Part shown: positions 5,538-11,461 of the stretch, in pieces | Layout: every line of letters starts with the position of its first letter | Numbering within the stretch: the first letter of the stretch is position 1 | Assembly: GCA_002339015.1 (NCBI GenBank) | Contig: DDJC01000109.1 | Span: 281-14,540 of the forward strand | Length of the DNA stretch: 14,260 bases | Direction: 5' to 3' | DNA from: Burkholderiales bacterium UBA1834 | GTDB lineage: Bacteria > Pseudomonadota > Gammaproteobacteria > Burkholderiales > Burkholderiaceae_C | Position numbers and translations under genes: made by a program | The notes under the pieces: model-generated | Told to the model about the DNA's origin: nothing | The model's input: the letters and a program-made list of their open reading frames with translations, nothing else | The model's database searches: none

Positions 5538-6203
5538 TCAGGTCAGCCCGCCTTGGGTCGCGGCCGGTTCAGGGCCCCAGATGTCGACCTCGAGCATCTC
5601 GACCGTGGTGGTGCTGGTGATGACCCGGGCTGGCGCGCCCTCCCGCGTGGCCGTTTCGGGGGGCGGGGCCTCCGTGTCGCGCCCGGTGCGCCCGCGCATG
5701 TTGCCGCGCAGATAACGGTTCTGGCCCTTGGGCGGCGGCAGGAAGCGCGCCAGCTCGGTCAGGGCCGTCTGGTAGACGTCACGCTTGAATTCGATCACGG
5801 CCTCCAGCGGCACCCAGTACTCGTTCCAGCGCCAGGCGTCGAACTCGGGGTGGCTGGTGGCGCGCAGGTTCATGTCGCAGTCACGGCCGGTGAGCTGCAG
5901 CAGGAACCAGATCTGCTTTTGCCCGCGGTAGTGGCCCCGTGCATCACGCCGGATGAAGTGCTGCGGCACCTCGTAGCGGAGCCAGTCACGGGTGCGGGCG
6001 ACGATGCGCACGTGGTCAGGCCGAAGGCCGACCTCTTCGTGCAACTCGCGGAACATCGCCTGCTCGGGCGACTCGCCATGCTTGATCCCGCCTTGCGGGA
6101 ACTGCCAGGAGTGGGTGCGGATCCGTTTGCCCCAGAACACCTGGTTGCGTTGATTGAGCAGGATGATGCCGACGTTGGGGCGGAAGCCTTCACGGTCGAG
6201 CAT
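5538..6203 (-). CDS. rppH: RNA pyrophosphohydrolase (Nudix)
   Basis: RppH removes pyrophosphate from the 5' triphosphate of mRNAs, triggering RNase E-dependent decay in the cytoplasm. The protein has 221 residues. It opens with MLDREGFRPNVGIILLN, typical of RppH. A complete Nudix box GX5EX7REUXEEXGU runs from Gly38 to Leu60, with catalytic and metal-binding Glu at 53, 56 and 57. TRDWLRYEVP (71-80), GQKQIWFLL (94-102) and EFDAWRW (120-126) are also characteristic. E. coli RppH is 176 residues; the extra tail after about 160 is Pro/Thr/Glu/Arg-rich and probably disordered. GGAG (6210-6213) stands six bases before the ATG. The frame stays open upstream across the antisense of proS, but nothing there resembles a protein domain. 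It is divergent from proS and convergent with the AraC-type gene, 43 bases apart. Confidence 0.96.
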   Translation of the reverse strand: MLDREGFRPNVGIILLNQRNQVFWGKRIRTHSWQFPQGGIKHGESPEQAMFRELHEEVGLRPDHVRIVARTRDWLRYEVPQHFIRRDARGHYRGQKQIWFLLQLTGRDCDMNLRATSHPEFDAWRWNEYWVPLEAVIEFKRDVYQTALTELARFLPPPKGQNRYLRGNMRGRTGRDTEAPPPETATREGAPARVITSTTTVEMLEVDIWGPEPAATQGGLT

Positions 6204-6233
6204 GATCAACTCCGAATGCTTTGAACTGGCTTC

Positions 6234-6242
6234 ATTATTGCA
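6234..6242 (-). promoter_or_regulatory. Candidate extended -10 promoter of rppH
   Basis: The minus strand reads TGC-AATAAT, an extended -10 with five of six bases matching TATAAT. At 17 bases upstream the -35 position reads TAGGCG (6257-6262), a weak match. Transcription would start near 6227, giving a short leader of about 24 bases that contains the GGAG site. Confidence 0.45.
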
Positions 6243-6258
6243 CCTCACTGGTGTCCCG

Positions 6259-6270
6259 CCTAGAGGCGTG
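6259..6270 (+). repeat. Repeat CCTAGAGGCGTG in the rppH-proS divergent region, copy 1
   Basis: Matches CCTAGAAGCATG at 6307-6318 at 10 of 12 bases in the same orientation, 48 bases apart. Both contain CTAG, a tetranucleotide that is rare in many proteobacteria. This copy overlaps the presumed rppH -35 region and an inner palindrome CGCCT-AG-AGGCG (6257-6268). Confidence 0.3.
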
Positions 6271-6306
6271 GGCAGCCAAATTGGCGCAGGAGCCCAGGGT
6301 TTGCCC

Positions 6307-6318
6307 CCTAGAAGCATG
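6307..6318 (+). repeat. Repeat CCTAGAAGCATG in the rppH-proS divergent region, copy 2
   Basis: Second copy of the 12-base motif at 6259-6270. It lies at the upstream edge of the presumed proS -35 region. A regulator site is possible; no family is suggested by the motif. Confidence 0.3.
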
Positions 6319-6337
6319 CCAAGGCGCGAGAGCACTC

Positions 6338-6346
6338 TGGGATAAT
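6338..6346 (+). promoter_or_regulatory. Candidate extended -10 promoter of proS
   Basis: TGG-GATAAT is an extended -10 with five of six bases matching the consensus. The -35 position (6318-6323) is poor. Transcription would begin near 6353 and give a leader of about 43 bases. Confidence 0.45.
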
Positions 6347-6356
6347 GACCGGTTCT

Positions 6357-6375
6357 GGGCGCGCAGGGCGCGCCC
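6357..6375 (+). promoter_or_regulatory. GC-rich hairpin in the proS leader
   Basis: GGGCGCG (6357-6363) and CGCGCCC (6369-6375) form a perfect seven-pair stem with a CAGGG loop. It ends 20 bases before the proS ATG and would lie near the 5' end of the predicted mRNA. No T-run follows, so it is not a terminator. It may affect initiation or mRNA stability. No Shine-Dalgarno is evident between it and the ATG. Confidence 0.4.
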
Positions 6376-6395
6376 GACCAGCCATCCGCCATTCC

Positions 6396-8141
6396 ATGAA
6401 AGCCTCCCAGTTCTTCATCTCGACCCTGAAAGAAGCGCCGGCCGACGCCGAGATCGTCAGCCACAAGCTCATGATGCGCGCCGGTTTCATCAAGAAGCTG
6501 GGCGCCGGCCTGTACAACTACATGCCGATGGGCCTGCGTACGATCCGCAAGGTCGAGGCCATCATCCGCGAGGAGCTCGACAAGGCCGGCGCGATCGAAC
6601 TGGTGATGCCCGTGGTGCAGCCCGCCGAACTCTGGCAGGAGACTGGCCGTTTCGAGAAAATGGGCGACGAACTGCTGCGCTTCAAGGACCGCCACGAGCG
6701 CGATTTCGTGATGCAGCCCACCGCCGAGGAGGTGGTGACCGACATCGCCCGCCAGGAGTTGCGCAGCTACCGCCAGTTGCCCAAGAACTTCTACCAGATC
6801 CAGACCAAGTTCCGTGACGAGCGCCGCCCGCGCTTCGGCGTGATGCGCGGGCGCGAGTTCACGATGAAGGATGCCTACTCTTTCGACCGTGACGTCGAAT
6901 CCGCCGGCAAGAGCTACGACGCGATGTACGCAGCCTACACGCGCATCTTCCAGCGCCTGGGCCTGCAGTTCCGCGCCGTGGCGGCCGACACGGGTGCCAT
7001 CGGCGGCGACCGCTCGCACGAGTTCCAGGTGATCGCCGACACCGGCGAAGACGCCATCGTGTATTGCCCCACCAGCGACTACGCCGCCAACATCGAGCTG
7101 GCCGAGGCGCTGCCTCTGATCGCCCAGCGTGGCGCAGCCACCGAGGCGCTGGAAAAGGTGGCCACACCCGGCAAGAGCACCTGCGCCGACGTGGCCGAGC
7201 TGCTGGGCCTGCCCCTGAGCCGCACCGTCAAATCCCTGGTGCTGGCCACGGACGAGACCAACGACAAGGGCGAGATCGTCAAGTCCACCGTGTGGCTGCT
7301 GCTGGTGCGCGGCGACCATGACCTGAACGAAGTCAAGGCCGGCAAGATCGAGGGCCTGAAGGCGGGCTTCCGTTTCGCCACCGAGAAGGAAATCGTCGAA
7401 CACTTCGGCACCAAGCCCGGCTACCTGGGCCCCGTCAAACTGCCCAAGCCCGTCAAGGTGGTGGCCGACCGCACCGTGGCCCACATGGCCGACTTCATCG
7501 TGGGGGCCAACGACGAGGGCTTCCACATCAAGGGCGTGAACTGGGGCCGTGACCTGCCCGAGCCCGACGTGGTGGCCGACATCCGCAACGTGAACGAGGG
7601 TGATCCCAGCCCCGATGGCCAGGGGGTGCTCGCCATCCAGCGTGGCATCGAGGTGGGCCACGTGTTCTACCTGGGCACCAAGTACTCCAAGGCCATGAAT
7701 GCGACCTTCCTGGATGTCGACGGCAAGCCCAAGCACTTCGAGATGGGCTGCTACGGCATCGGCGTGACCCGCATCCTGGGTGCTGCCATCGAGCAGCAGC
7801 ACGACGAGCGCGGCATCATCTGGCCGGCCGCCATCGCACCGTTTGAAGTGGTGATCTGCCCCGTCGGCTATGACCGCTCGGAAGACGTGAAGGCTGCTGC
7901 CGACAAGCTGTATGCCGATCTGAGCGCGCAGGGCGTGGACGTGATCCTGGACGACCGCGGCGAGCGCCCAGGAGCCATGTTCGCCGATTGGGAACTGATC
8001 GGCGTGCCGCACCGCGTGGTGCTGGGCGACAAGGGCCTCAAGGAAGGCCTGGCCGAGTACCAGGGCCGCCAGGACAAGGAAGCCGCCAAGATCGCCGTGG
8101 GCGAGGTGGGGGCCCACGTGCTGGCCCAGTTGAAGGGCTGA
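6396..8141 (+). CDS. proS: Proline--tRNA ligase, bacterial type with editing domain
   Basis: ProS charges tRNA-Pro with proline in the cytoplasm. The protein has 581 residues; E. coli ProS has 572. The start MKASQFFISTLKEAPADAE and the class II catalytic core are typical. Motif 2 spans about FRDERRPRFGVMRGREFTMK (139-158) and motif 3 includes GCYGIGVTR (451-459). Between them lies the INS/YbaK editing insertion (about 225-405), with Lys279 in TVKSL at the position known in E. coli to be needed for clearing misacylated Ala-tRNA-Pro. The anticodon-binding domain follows from about 475. The frame is open upstream to 6345, but homology begins at ATG 6396. The lytic transglycosylase gene starts five bases after the stop, so the two are probably cotranscribed. 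Confidence 0.98.
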   Translation: MKASQFFISTLKEAPADAEIVSHKLMMRAGFIKKLGAGLYNYMPMGLRTIRKVEAIIREELDKAGAIELVMPVVQPAELWQETGRFEKMGDELLRFKDRHERDFVMQPTAEEVVTDIARQELRSYRQLPKNFYQIQTKFRDERRPRFGVMRGREFTMKDAYSFDRDVESAGKSYDAMYAAYTRIFQRLGLQFRAVAADTGAIGGDRSHEFQVIADTGEDAIVYCPTSDYAANIELAEALPLIAQRGAATEALEKVATPGKSTCADVAELLGLPLSRTVKSLVLATDETNDKGEIVKSTVWLLLVRGDHDLNEVKAGKIEGLKAGFRFATEKEIVEHFGTKPGYLGPVKLPKPVKVVADRTVAHMADFIVGANDEGFHIKGVNWGRDLPEPDVVADIRNVNEGDPSPDGQGVLAIQRGIEVGHVFYLGTKYSKAMNATFLDVDGKPKHFEMGCYGIGVTRILGAAIEQQHDERGIIWPAAIAPFEVVICPVGYDRSEDVKAAADKLYADLSAQGVDVILDDRGERPGAMFADWELIGVPHRVVLGDKGLKEGLAEYQGRQDKEAAKIAVGEVGAHVLAQLKG

Positions 8142-8146
8142 GCCTC

Positions 8147-8827
8147 GTGAAGCGCGCCGTGCTGCACCACCTGTCCCGTGCCGGGCTGACGCTGGCCTTG
8201 CTGGCCGGTGCCGTGCTGCCTGCGCACGCCGGCGCGCAACGCGAGGAGCCCTTGGCCAACTCGGTGCGCACGGCACTGTCGGCCGCCATTGCCAAGTCGG
8301 TGCCCCCGGTGCCCGTGTTCGTGGACGACCGCCGCAAGCAAAGCTACGAGCGCTGGAAGCAGGGCGCCGGTGAGCGCCTGAAGAAGCGCAAGCCTGATGA
8401 TCTGGTGCGTGAGGAGTTTCTGCGCACCGTCTGGTACGAGGCCACCCGTGCGGGGCTGGATCCGACCCTGGTGCTGGGCCTGATCGAGGTGGAAAGCGGT
8501 TTCCGCAAGTACGCCATCAGCGTGGCCGGGGCGCGTGGCTACATGCAGGTGATGCCGTTCTGGTCACGCGCCATTGGTGATGGCGATGCGGCCCGGCTGT
8601 TCCACATGCAGAGCAATCTGCGTTTCGGCTGCGTGATCCTGCGCCACTACCTCGACATCGAAAAGGGCGACCTGTTCCTGGCCCTGGGACGCTACAACGG
8701 CAGCCGTGGCCGGGCCGAGTACCCCAATGCCGTGCTGGGCGCGCGCAAGCGCTGGGAAGCCGCCGTGGCCGAAGCCGGCCCGCGTGTCGTGGCCGGTGTC
8801 AGCGCAGGGTCGCCAGGTACGCAATGA
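8147..8827 (+). CDS. Exported lytic transglycosylase (Slt-type)
   Basis: A predicted murein lytic transglycosylase, which cleaves the MurNAc-GlcNAc bond in the periplasm with formation of 1,6-anhydroMurNAc. From GTG 8147 it has 226 residues. MKRAV, then a hydrophobic run and PAHA form a signal peptide cut near residue 28. The SLT domain spans about 95-205: LIEVESGF places the catalytic Glu at 116, followed by AGARGYMQVMPFW (127-139) and the substrate-cleft motif RYNGSRG (182-188). The GTG start is chosen because GAAGGG (8132-8137), inside the end of proS, lies nine bases upstream. It is translationally close-coupled to proS with a five-base gap. Its last 29 bases overlap the end of the convergent cytochrome gene. 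Confidence 0.93.
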   Translation: MKRAVLHHLSRAGLTLALLAGAVLPAHAGAQREEPLANSVRTALSAAIAKSVPPVPVFVDDRRKQSYERWKQGAGERLKKRKPDDLVREEFLRTVWYEATRAGLDPTLVLGLIEVESGFRKYAISVAGARGYMQVMPFWSRAIGDGDAARLFHMQSNLRFGCVILRHYLDIEKGDLFLALGRYNGSRGRAEYPNAVLGARKRWEAAVAEAGPRVVAGVSAGSPGTQ

Positions 8828-9236
8828 GGTCGGCGCGCTCCTGCGCATCGTCCACCTGGTAGTCCATCTGCTGGTTCTGCACAAAGGCATCCGGGCCACG
8901 CAGCCAGCGGTCCAGGGTGTCGGGTGTCCAGCGCAGACCTGATTTCTTCAGGCCGGTCGAATAGTCATAGCCGGGGGCGGTGCCCGCCAGGCGGCCCATC
9001 ACCCCCCGGTGCATCGGGCCAATGCGGTGGTGGTCCAGTGCATGGCACTGGACGCACTGGGCTTCGTACAGGCTTTGACCGATCTCCGCCCGACCGACCA
9101 AGGGCGCTGGTGGCTGCGGAGGCGGCGGCGTGCGCTGCGACACGGGCAGCCCACAGGCCGTGACGAGCATGGCCGCACCACCGATCCAGAGCATCGGCGA
9201 GGCACATCGGGCTGAGGCAAGGGTGCGAAGGCGCAT
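8799..9236 (-). CDS. Class I monoheme cytochrome c, probable lipoprotein
   Basis: A 145-residue protein with one heme site, CVQCH (61-65), and an axial Met probably at 124 in NQQMDY. The region GVMGRLAGTAPGYDYSTGL (78-96), with LDRWLRGPDAF after it and the ending ERADLIAYLATL, is typical of soluble class I cytochromes of the c550/mitochondrial type. The N-terminus has a hydrophobic segment ending LVTAC; Cys28 fits a lipobox, and a Pro-rich linker (36-45) follows. A membrane-tethered periplasmic electron carrier is therefore likely. Family members normally read GPxLHG after the heme; here it is GPMHRG. The start ATG has little Shine-Dalgarno; Met15 is an alternative. It lies 173 bases after ubiX on the same strand, and its 3' end overlaps the lytic transglycosylase gene by 29 bases. 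Confidence 0.92.
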   Translation of the reverse strand: MRLRTLASARCASPMLWIGGAAMLVTACGLPVSQRTPPPPQPPAPLVGRAEIGQSLYEAQCVQCHALDHHRIGPMHRGVMGRLAGTAPGYDYSTGLKKSGLRWTPDTLDRWLRGPDAFVQNQQMDYQVDDAQERADLIAYLATLR

Positions 9237-9409
9237 GGCACTGTCTACGCAGAAGTGCGGATCCCTGGATGCACAAGCAGGGCGCTGGCGCAGGGTGGCA
9301 GACAGCCTGGCCTGCCTGTTTTGCCCATTGCGTCACAGACATATCGGCATGGGTTCGCGGAACTGCAGCATCCAGCGATGAGTGGGCGTGTCGCCCTTGG
9401 GCCATGCGC

Positions 9410-9994
9410 TTACAGACCGGTCCAGGCGCGCGGCTGAGCCTCGTCCAGCCCGAGCAGGGCCAGGGCGCGTTCGACCGTGTCACCGATGATCTCGTCCAGG
9501 GTTTCGGGCCGGTGGTAGAAGGCAGGCAGGGGCGGGAACACGATGCCGCCCATCTCCGTGACCGAGGTCATGTTGCGCAGGTGGGCCAGGTTGAAAGGTG
9601 TCTCGCGCACCATCAGCAGCAGGCGACGGCGCTCCTTCAGCGTGACGTCGGCGGCGCGTGTGAGCAGGTTGTCGCCCAGGCCGTGGGCCACGGCGGCCAG
9701 CGTTTTCATGGAGCAGGGCGCGATCACCATCGCATCGGTGGCAAAGCTGCCGCTGGCGATGCAGGCGCCCACATCACCCGGCGCATGGGCCCGGGTGGCC
9801 ATGGCCTCCAGCTCGCGCCGGTCCAGGCCGAGCTCATGGTGCGCGTTGAGGATGCCGGCGGGCGTGGCCACCAGGTGGGTTTCCACGCCCAGGCTGCGCG
9901 CGCGCCGCAGCAGCCGCACGCCGTAGACGGCGCCGCTGGCGCCGGTGAGCCCGACGATCAGCCGGCGGGGCCGGGCCGACCGATGGGCCTGCAT
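9410..9994 (-). CDS. ubiX: Flavin prenyltransferase UbiX
   Basis: UbiX attaches a dimethylallyl group to FMN, producing the prenyl-FMN cofactor used by the UbiD decarboxylase in ubiquinone synthesis. From ATG 9994 it has 194 residues (E. coli 189). LIVGLTGASGAVYG near the N-terminus is the FMN-binding loop. Other family blocks are VIAPCSMKTLAAVAHGLGDN, LLLMVRETPFNLAHL, and the segment from NMTSVTEMGG to FPPLPAFY, which includes prenyl-phosphate contacts. A GTG at 10009 would add five residues and overlap grxD by 11 bases; ATG 9994 leaves a four-base gap. Neither has a strong Shine-Dalgarno, so coupling to grxD translation is likely. The grxD-ubiX order is common in Burkholderiales. No ubiD is present in the window. 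Confidence 0.95.
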   Translation of the reverse strand: MQAHRSARPRRLIVGLTGASGAVYGVRLLRRARSLGVETHLVATPAGILNAHHELGLDRRELEAMATRAHAPGDVGACIASGSFATDAMVIAPCSMKTLAAVAHGLGDNLLTRAADVTLKERRRLLLMVRETPFNLAHLRNMTSVTEMGGIVFPPLPAFYHRPETLDEIIGDTVERALALLGLDEAQPRAWTGL

Positions 9995-9998
9995 GGGC

Positions 9999-10316
9999 TC
10001 ACTGGCCACCGGCCAGGACCTGCTGCAGCTCGCCGGCCTGGTACATCTCCATCATGATGTCCGAGCCGCCGATGAACTCACCGTTCACGTAGAGCTGGGG
10101 AATGGTGGGCCAGTTGGCGTATTCCTTGATGCCCTGGCGGATGCCTTCGTCTTCCAGCACGTTGACCGTGGTGATCTCGGTGGCGTTGCAGGCTTTGAGG
10201 ATCTGCATGGCGCGGCCGGAGAAACCACATTGCGGGAACTGGGCCGTGCCCTTCATGAAAAGAACGACCTTGTGGCCTTTGACCAGGTCGTCGATGCGTT
10301 GCTGTACGTCGCTCAT
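9999..10316 (-). CDS. grxD: Monothiol glutaredoxin, CGFS type
   Basis: A 105-residue cytoplasmic glutaredoxin of the Grx4/GrxD class, which binds a [2Fe-2S] cluster with glutathione as a dimer and delivers or stores Fe-S clusters, rather than acting as a general reductase. The single active-site motif CGFS is at 30-33, preceded by the conserved Lys22 in FMKGT. WPTIPQLYVNGEFIGGSD (69-86) supplies the cis-Pro and the glutathione-binding GG-S-D. Length and motifs match E. coli GrxD (115 residues) closely. It is the first gene of a minus-strand unit with ubiX (four-base gap) and perhaps the cytochrome. A candidate promoter lies at 10352-10380. In related genomes it often follows hemA-prfA-prmC directly; here another gene intervenes. 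Confidence 0.97.
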   Translation of the reverse strand: MSDVQQRIDDLVKGHKVVLFMKGTAQFPQCGFSGRAMQILKACNATEITTVNVLEDEGIRQGIKEYANWPTIPQLYVNGEFIGGSDIMMEMYQAGELQQVLAGGQ

Positions 10317-10343
10317 GGTGCGATCACCGTTGGGGAAATGGAA

Positions 10344-10367
10344 ACAGGCCTGTTATAGCAGGCCTGT
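10344..10367. terminator. Perfect 9-base inverted repeat: terminator and/or operator
   Basis: ACAGGCCTG (10344-10352) and CAGGCCTGT (10359-10367) pair perfectly around a six-base TTATAG loop. On the minus strand it lies 54 bases after the stop of the outer-membrane-type gene and is followed by TTTCCATTT, a weak U-rich tract, so it may terminate that transcript. The loop also holds the best -10 candidate for grxD, so it may equally be an operator centred on that promoter. Confidence 0.5.
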
Positions 10368-10380
10368 GCGATGCCGTCCG
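10352..10380 (-). promoter_or_regulatory. Candidate promoter of grxD-ubiX
   Basis: On the minus strand TGC-TATAAC (10352-10360) is an extended -10 with five of six consensus bases. The -35 position at 17-base spacing reads CGGACG (10375-10380), a weak match. The start would be near 10345, about 28 bases before the grxD ATG. It lies inside the inverted repeat at 10344-10367. Confidence 0.45.
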
Positions 10381-10421
10381 GCACTCGGATTTGGGGGAGG
10401 GCCGGCAGGGGCCCGAGCGTA

Positions 10422-11189
10422 TCAGAAAGCGTAGTTCACGCTGACCTTGACCACGGGGCGCAGGCGCAACTCGCGGATGATGGTTTCCACGCCCGCGTCG
10501 CCCTGCAGTGCGCGGCTGATGCGGTCGATGTTGTTGGAGTTGATGGTGATCAGCCCCAGGTCGGCATTGAAACGCCAGGCACTGTCAGAGCGCAGGCCGC
10601 TCAGGCGTGTGCTGTAACCGGCCCCCAGATAGGGCGATGTGCGGTTGTGGTCCTCGGAGGCGCCCTCGTAGCCAGGAGGGCTGAGCACATCCAAACGTTG
10701 CATGCTCAGGTTCAGGCCGGTGGCGCCTTGCTGCTCGCTCGGCCACCAGGGCATGTTGCTCAAGCCGCGCACCAGGCCCGCCGTGGCGCGAAAGCCTCCG
10801 GCGAAGTAGTAGTCAGACAGCAGATGCATGCTGTAGACCTTGAGCCCGTTGTAGGCGGGCTGGGCCAGCACGAAGGAATTGCTCATGGGGTCGGCCGGCC
10901 GGTCGAGCACGACGCCGATGCGACCTTCCCAGTGGGGCCACAAGTTGGTGCTGGGCGGCTCTTTCAGCGCCAGGCCGTCGCCACTGCTGGCAGCCTGCCG
11001 GGGTATGTGCAGGCCGATGGAGGCGGTGGCCAAGTCGCCGGTAAGCGTGCTGGTGTTGGAACGCACGACGGCGTGGCCGGTGACGATGTTGGTGGGCATG
11101 GGCACCATCTGCGCGTGCGCGAGCGACCCCAGGCCGCTCAGCAGGGTGCCGAACAGGGTGGCGATCAAGGGGCGGTATGCGCACTGCAT
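10422..11189 (-). CDS. Predicted outer-membrane beta-barrel protein, function unknown
   Basis: From ATG 11189 the protein has 255 residues. A basic start, a hydrophobic run LIATLFGTLLSGLG and the end SLAHA-Q give a clear signal peptide cut near residue 26. The mature part has alternating polar/hydrophobic strands with aromatic residues, including LKVYSMHLLSDYYFAGGFRA, and the C-terminus VKVSVNYAF ends in Phe. This is the usual BAM-recognition signature of outer-membrane barrels. Segments such as SPYLGAGYSTRL resemble small OmpW/OmpA-like barrels, but I do not assign a family. An in-frame start at 11222 is less likely, because GGAG (11197-11200) is seven bases before ATG 11189. It stands alone between prmC and grxD. 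Substrate or role is unknown. Confidence 0.82.
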   Translation of the reverse strand: MQCAYRPLIATLFGTLLSGLGSLAHAQMVPMPTNIVTGHAVVRSNTSTLTGDLATASIGLHIPRQAASSGDGLALKEPPSTNLWPHWEGRIGVVLDRPADPMSNSFVLAQPAYNGLKVYSMHLLSDYYFAGGFRATAGLVRGLSNMPWWPSEQQGATGLNLSMQRLDVLSPPGYEGASEDHNRTSPYLGAGYSTRLSGLRSDSAWRFNADLGLITINSNNIDRISRALQGDAGVETIIRELRLRPVVKVSVNYAF

Positions 11190-11461
11190 GGTGGTTCTCC
11201 GGCTGCCAACCCAAGACCGCAAGGGCGGCAGGGTTCATGGGCCACATGCTAGGACGGCCCCTGTTTCTTGTGGCGCGGATTTGTGACCGTTGGTGTCCCC
11301 TTTTCCACGAATCTCCACCCTTTACTTTGGAGGTTCAGGGGGAACCCGGGGGGAGCACGCCGCAGGGTGACATGTTCACGAGCGGCGCCGCGCGAGCGGG
11401 CACTCACATCCAGGGGCTCTGCGACCGTCCGCCATCAGGGAATGTCAGGGGTGTGAAAAGG
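11190..11461. other. Intergenic region between prmC and the outer-membrane-type gene
   Basis: 272 bases with no convincing gene. It contains two small overlapping dyads, CTCCA/TGGAG (11313-11317 with 11328-11332) and GGTTC/GAACC (11332-11336 with 11342-11346), and a self-complementary GCGGCGCCGC inside a GC-rich patch near 11380-11395. No clear terminator follows prmC and no good sigma-70 promoter is seen for the downstream gene. The GGAG at 11197-11200 is that gene's ribosome-binding site. Confidence 0.5.

Noticed and set aside
6204..8276. A very long open minus-strand frame running upstream of rppH across all of proS
   Set aside because: It is the antisense of proS, one of the best conserved genes here. 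The translation is His/Gln/Gly/Ala-rich with no domain, as expected from third-position GC bias. RppH has a clear ATG with GGAG at 6203.
9297..9330. Plus-strand GGCAG...CTGCC stem followed by TGTTTTG, resembling a terminator
   Set aside because: Five-pair stem only, and no plus-strand gene ends nearby; the closest plus-strand stop is about 470 bases upstream across the antisense of the cytochrome.
8965..9483. A minus-strand frame covering the gap between ubiX and the cytochrome
   Set aside because: It overlaps the cytochrome and the end of ubiX in another frame, is rich in Cys/Pro/His/Arg, and has no domain or start signal. I see nothing supported in 9237-9409.
10371..11252. A 293-residue plus-strand frame opposite the outer-membrane-type gene
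   Set aside because: The minus strand has a signal peptide, a good ribosome-binding site and a barrel-like C-terminus. The plus-strand product is Gly/Ala/Gln-rich without structure cues.
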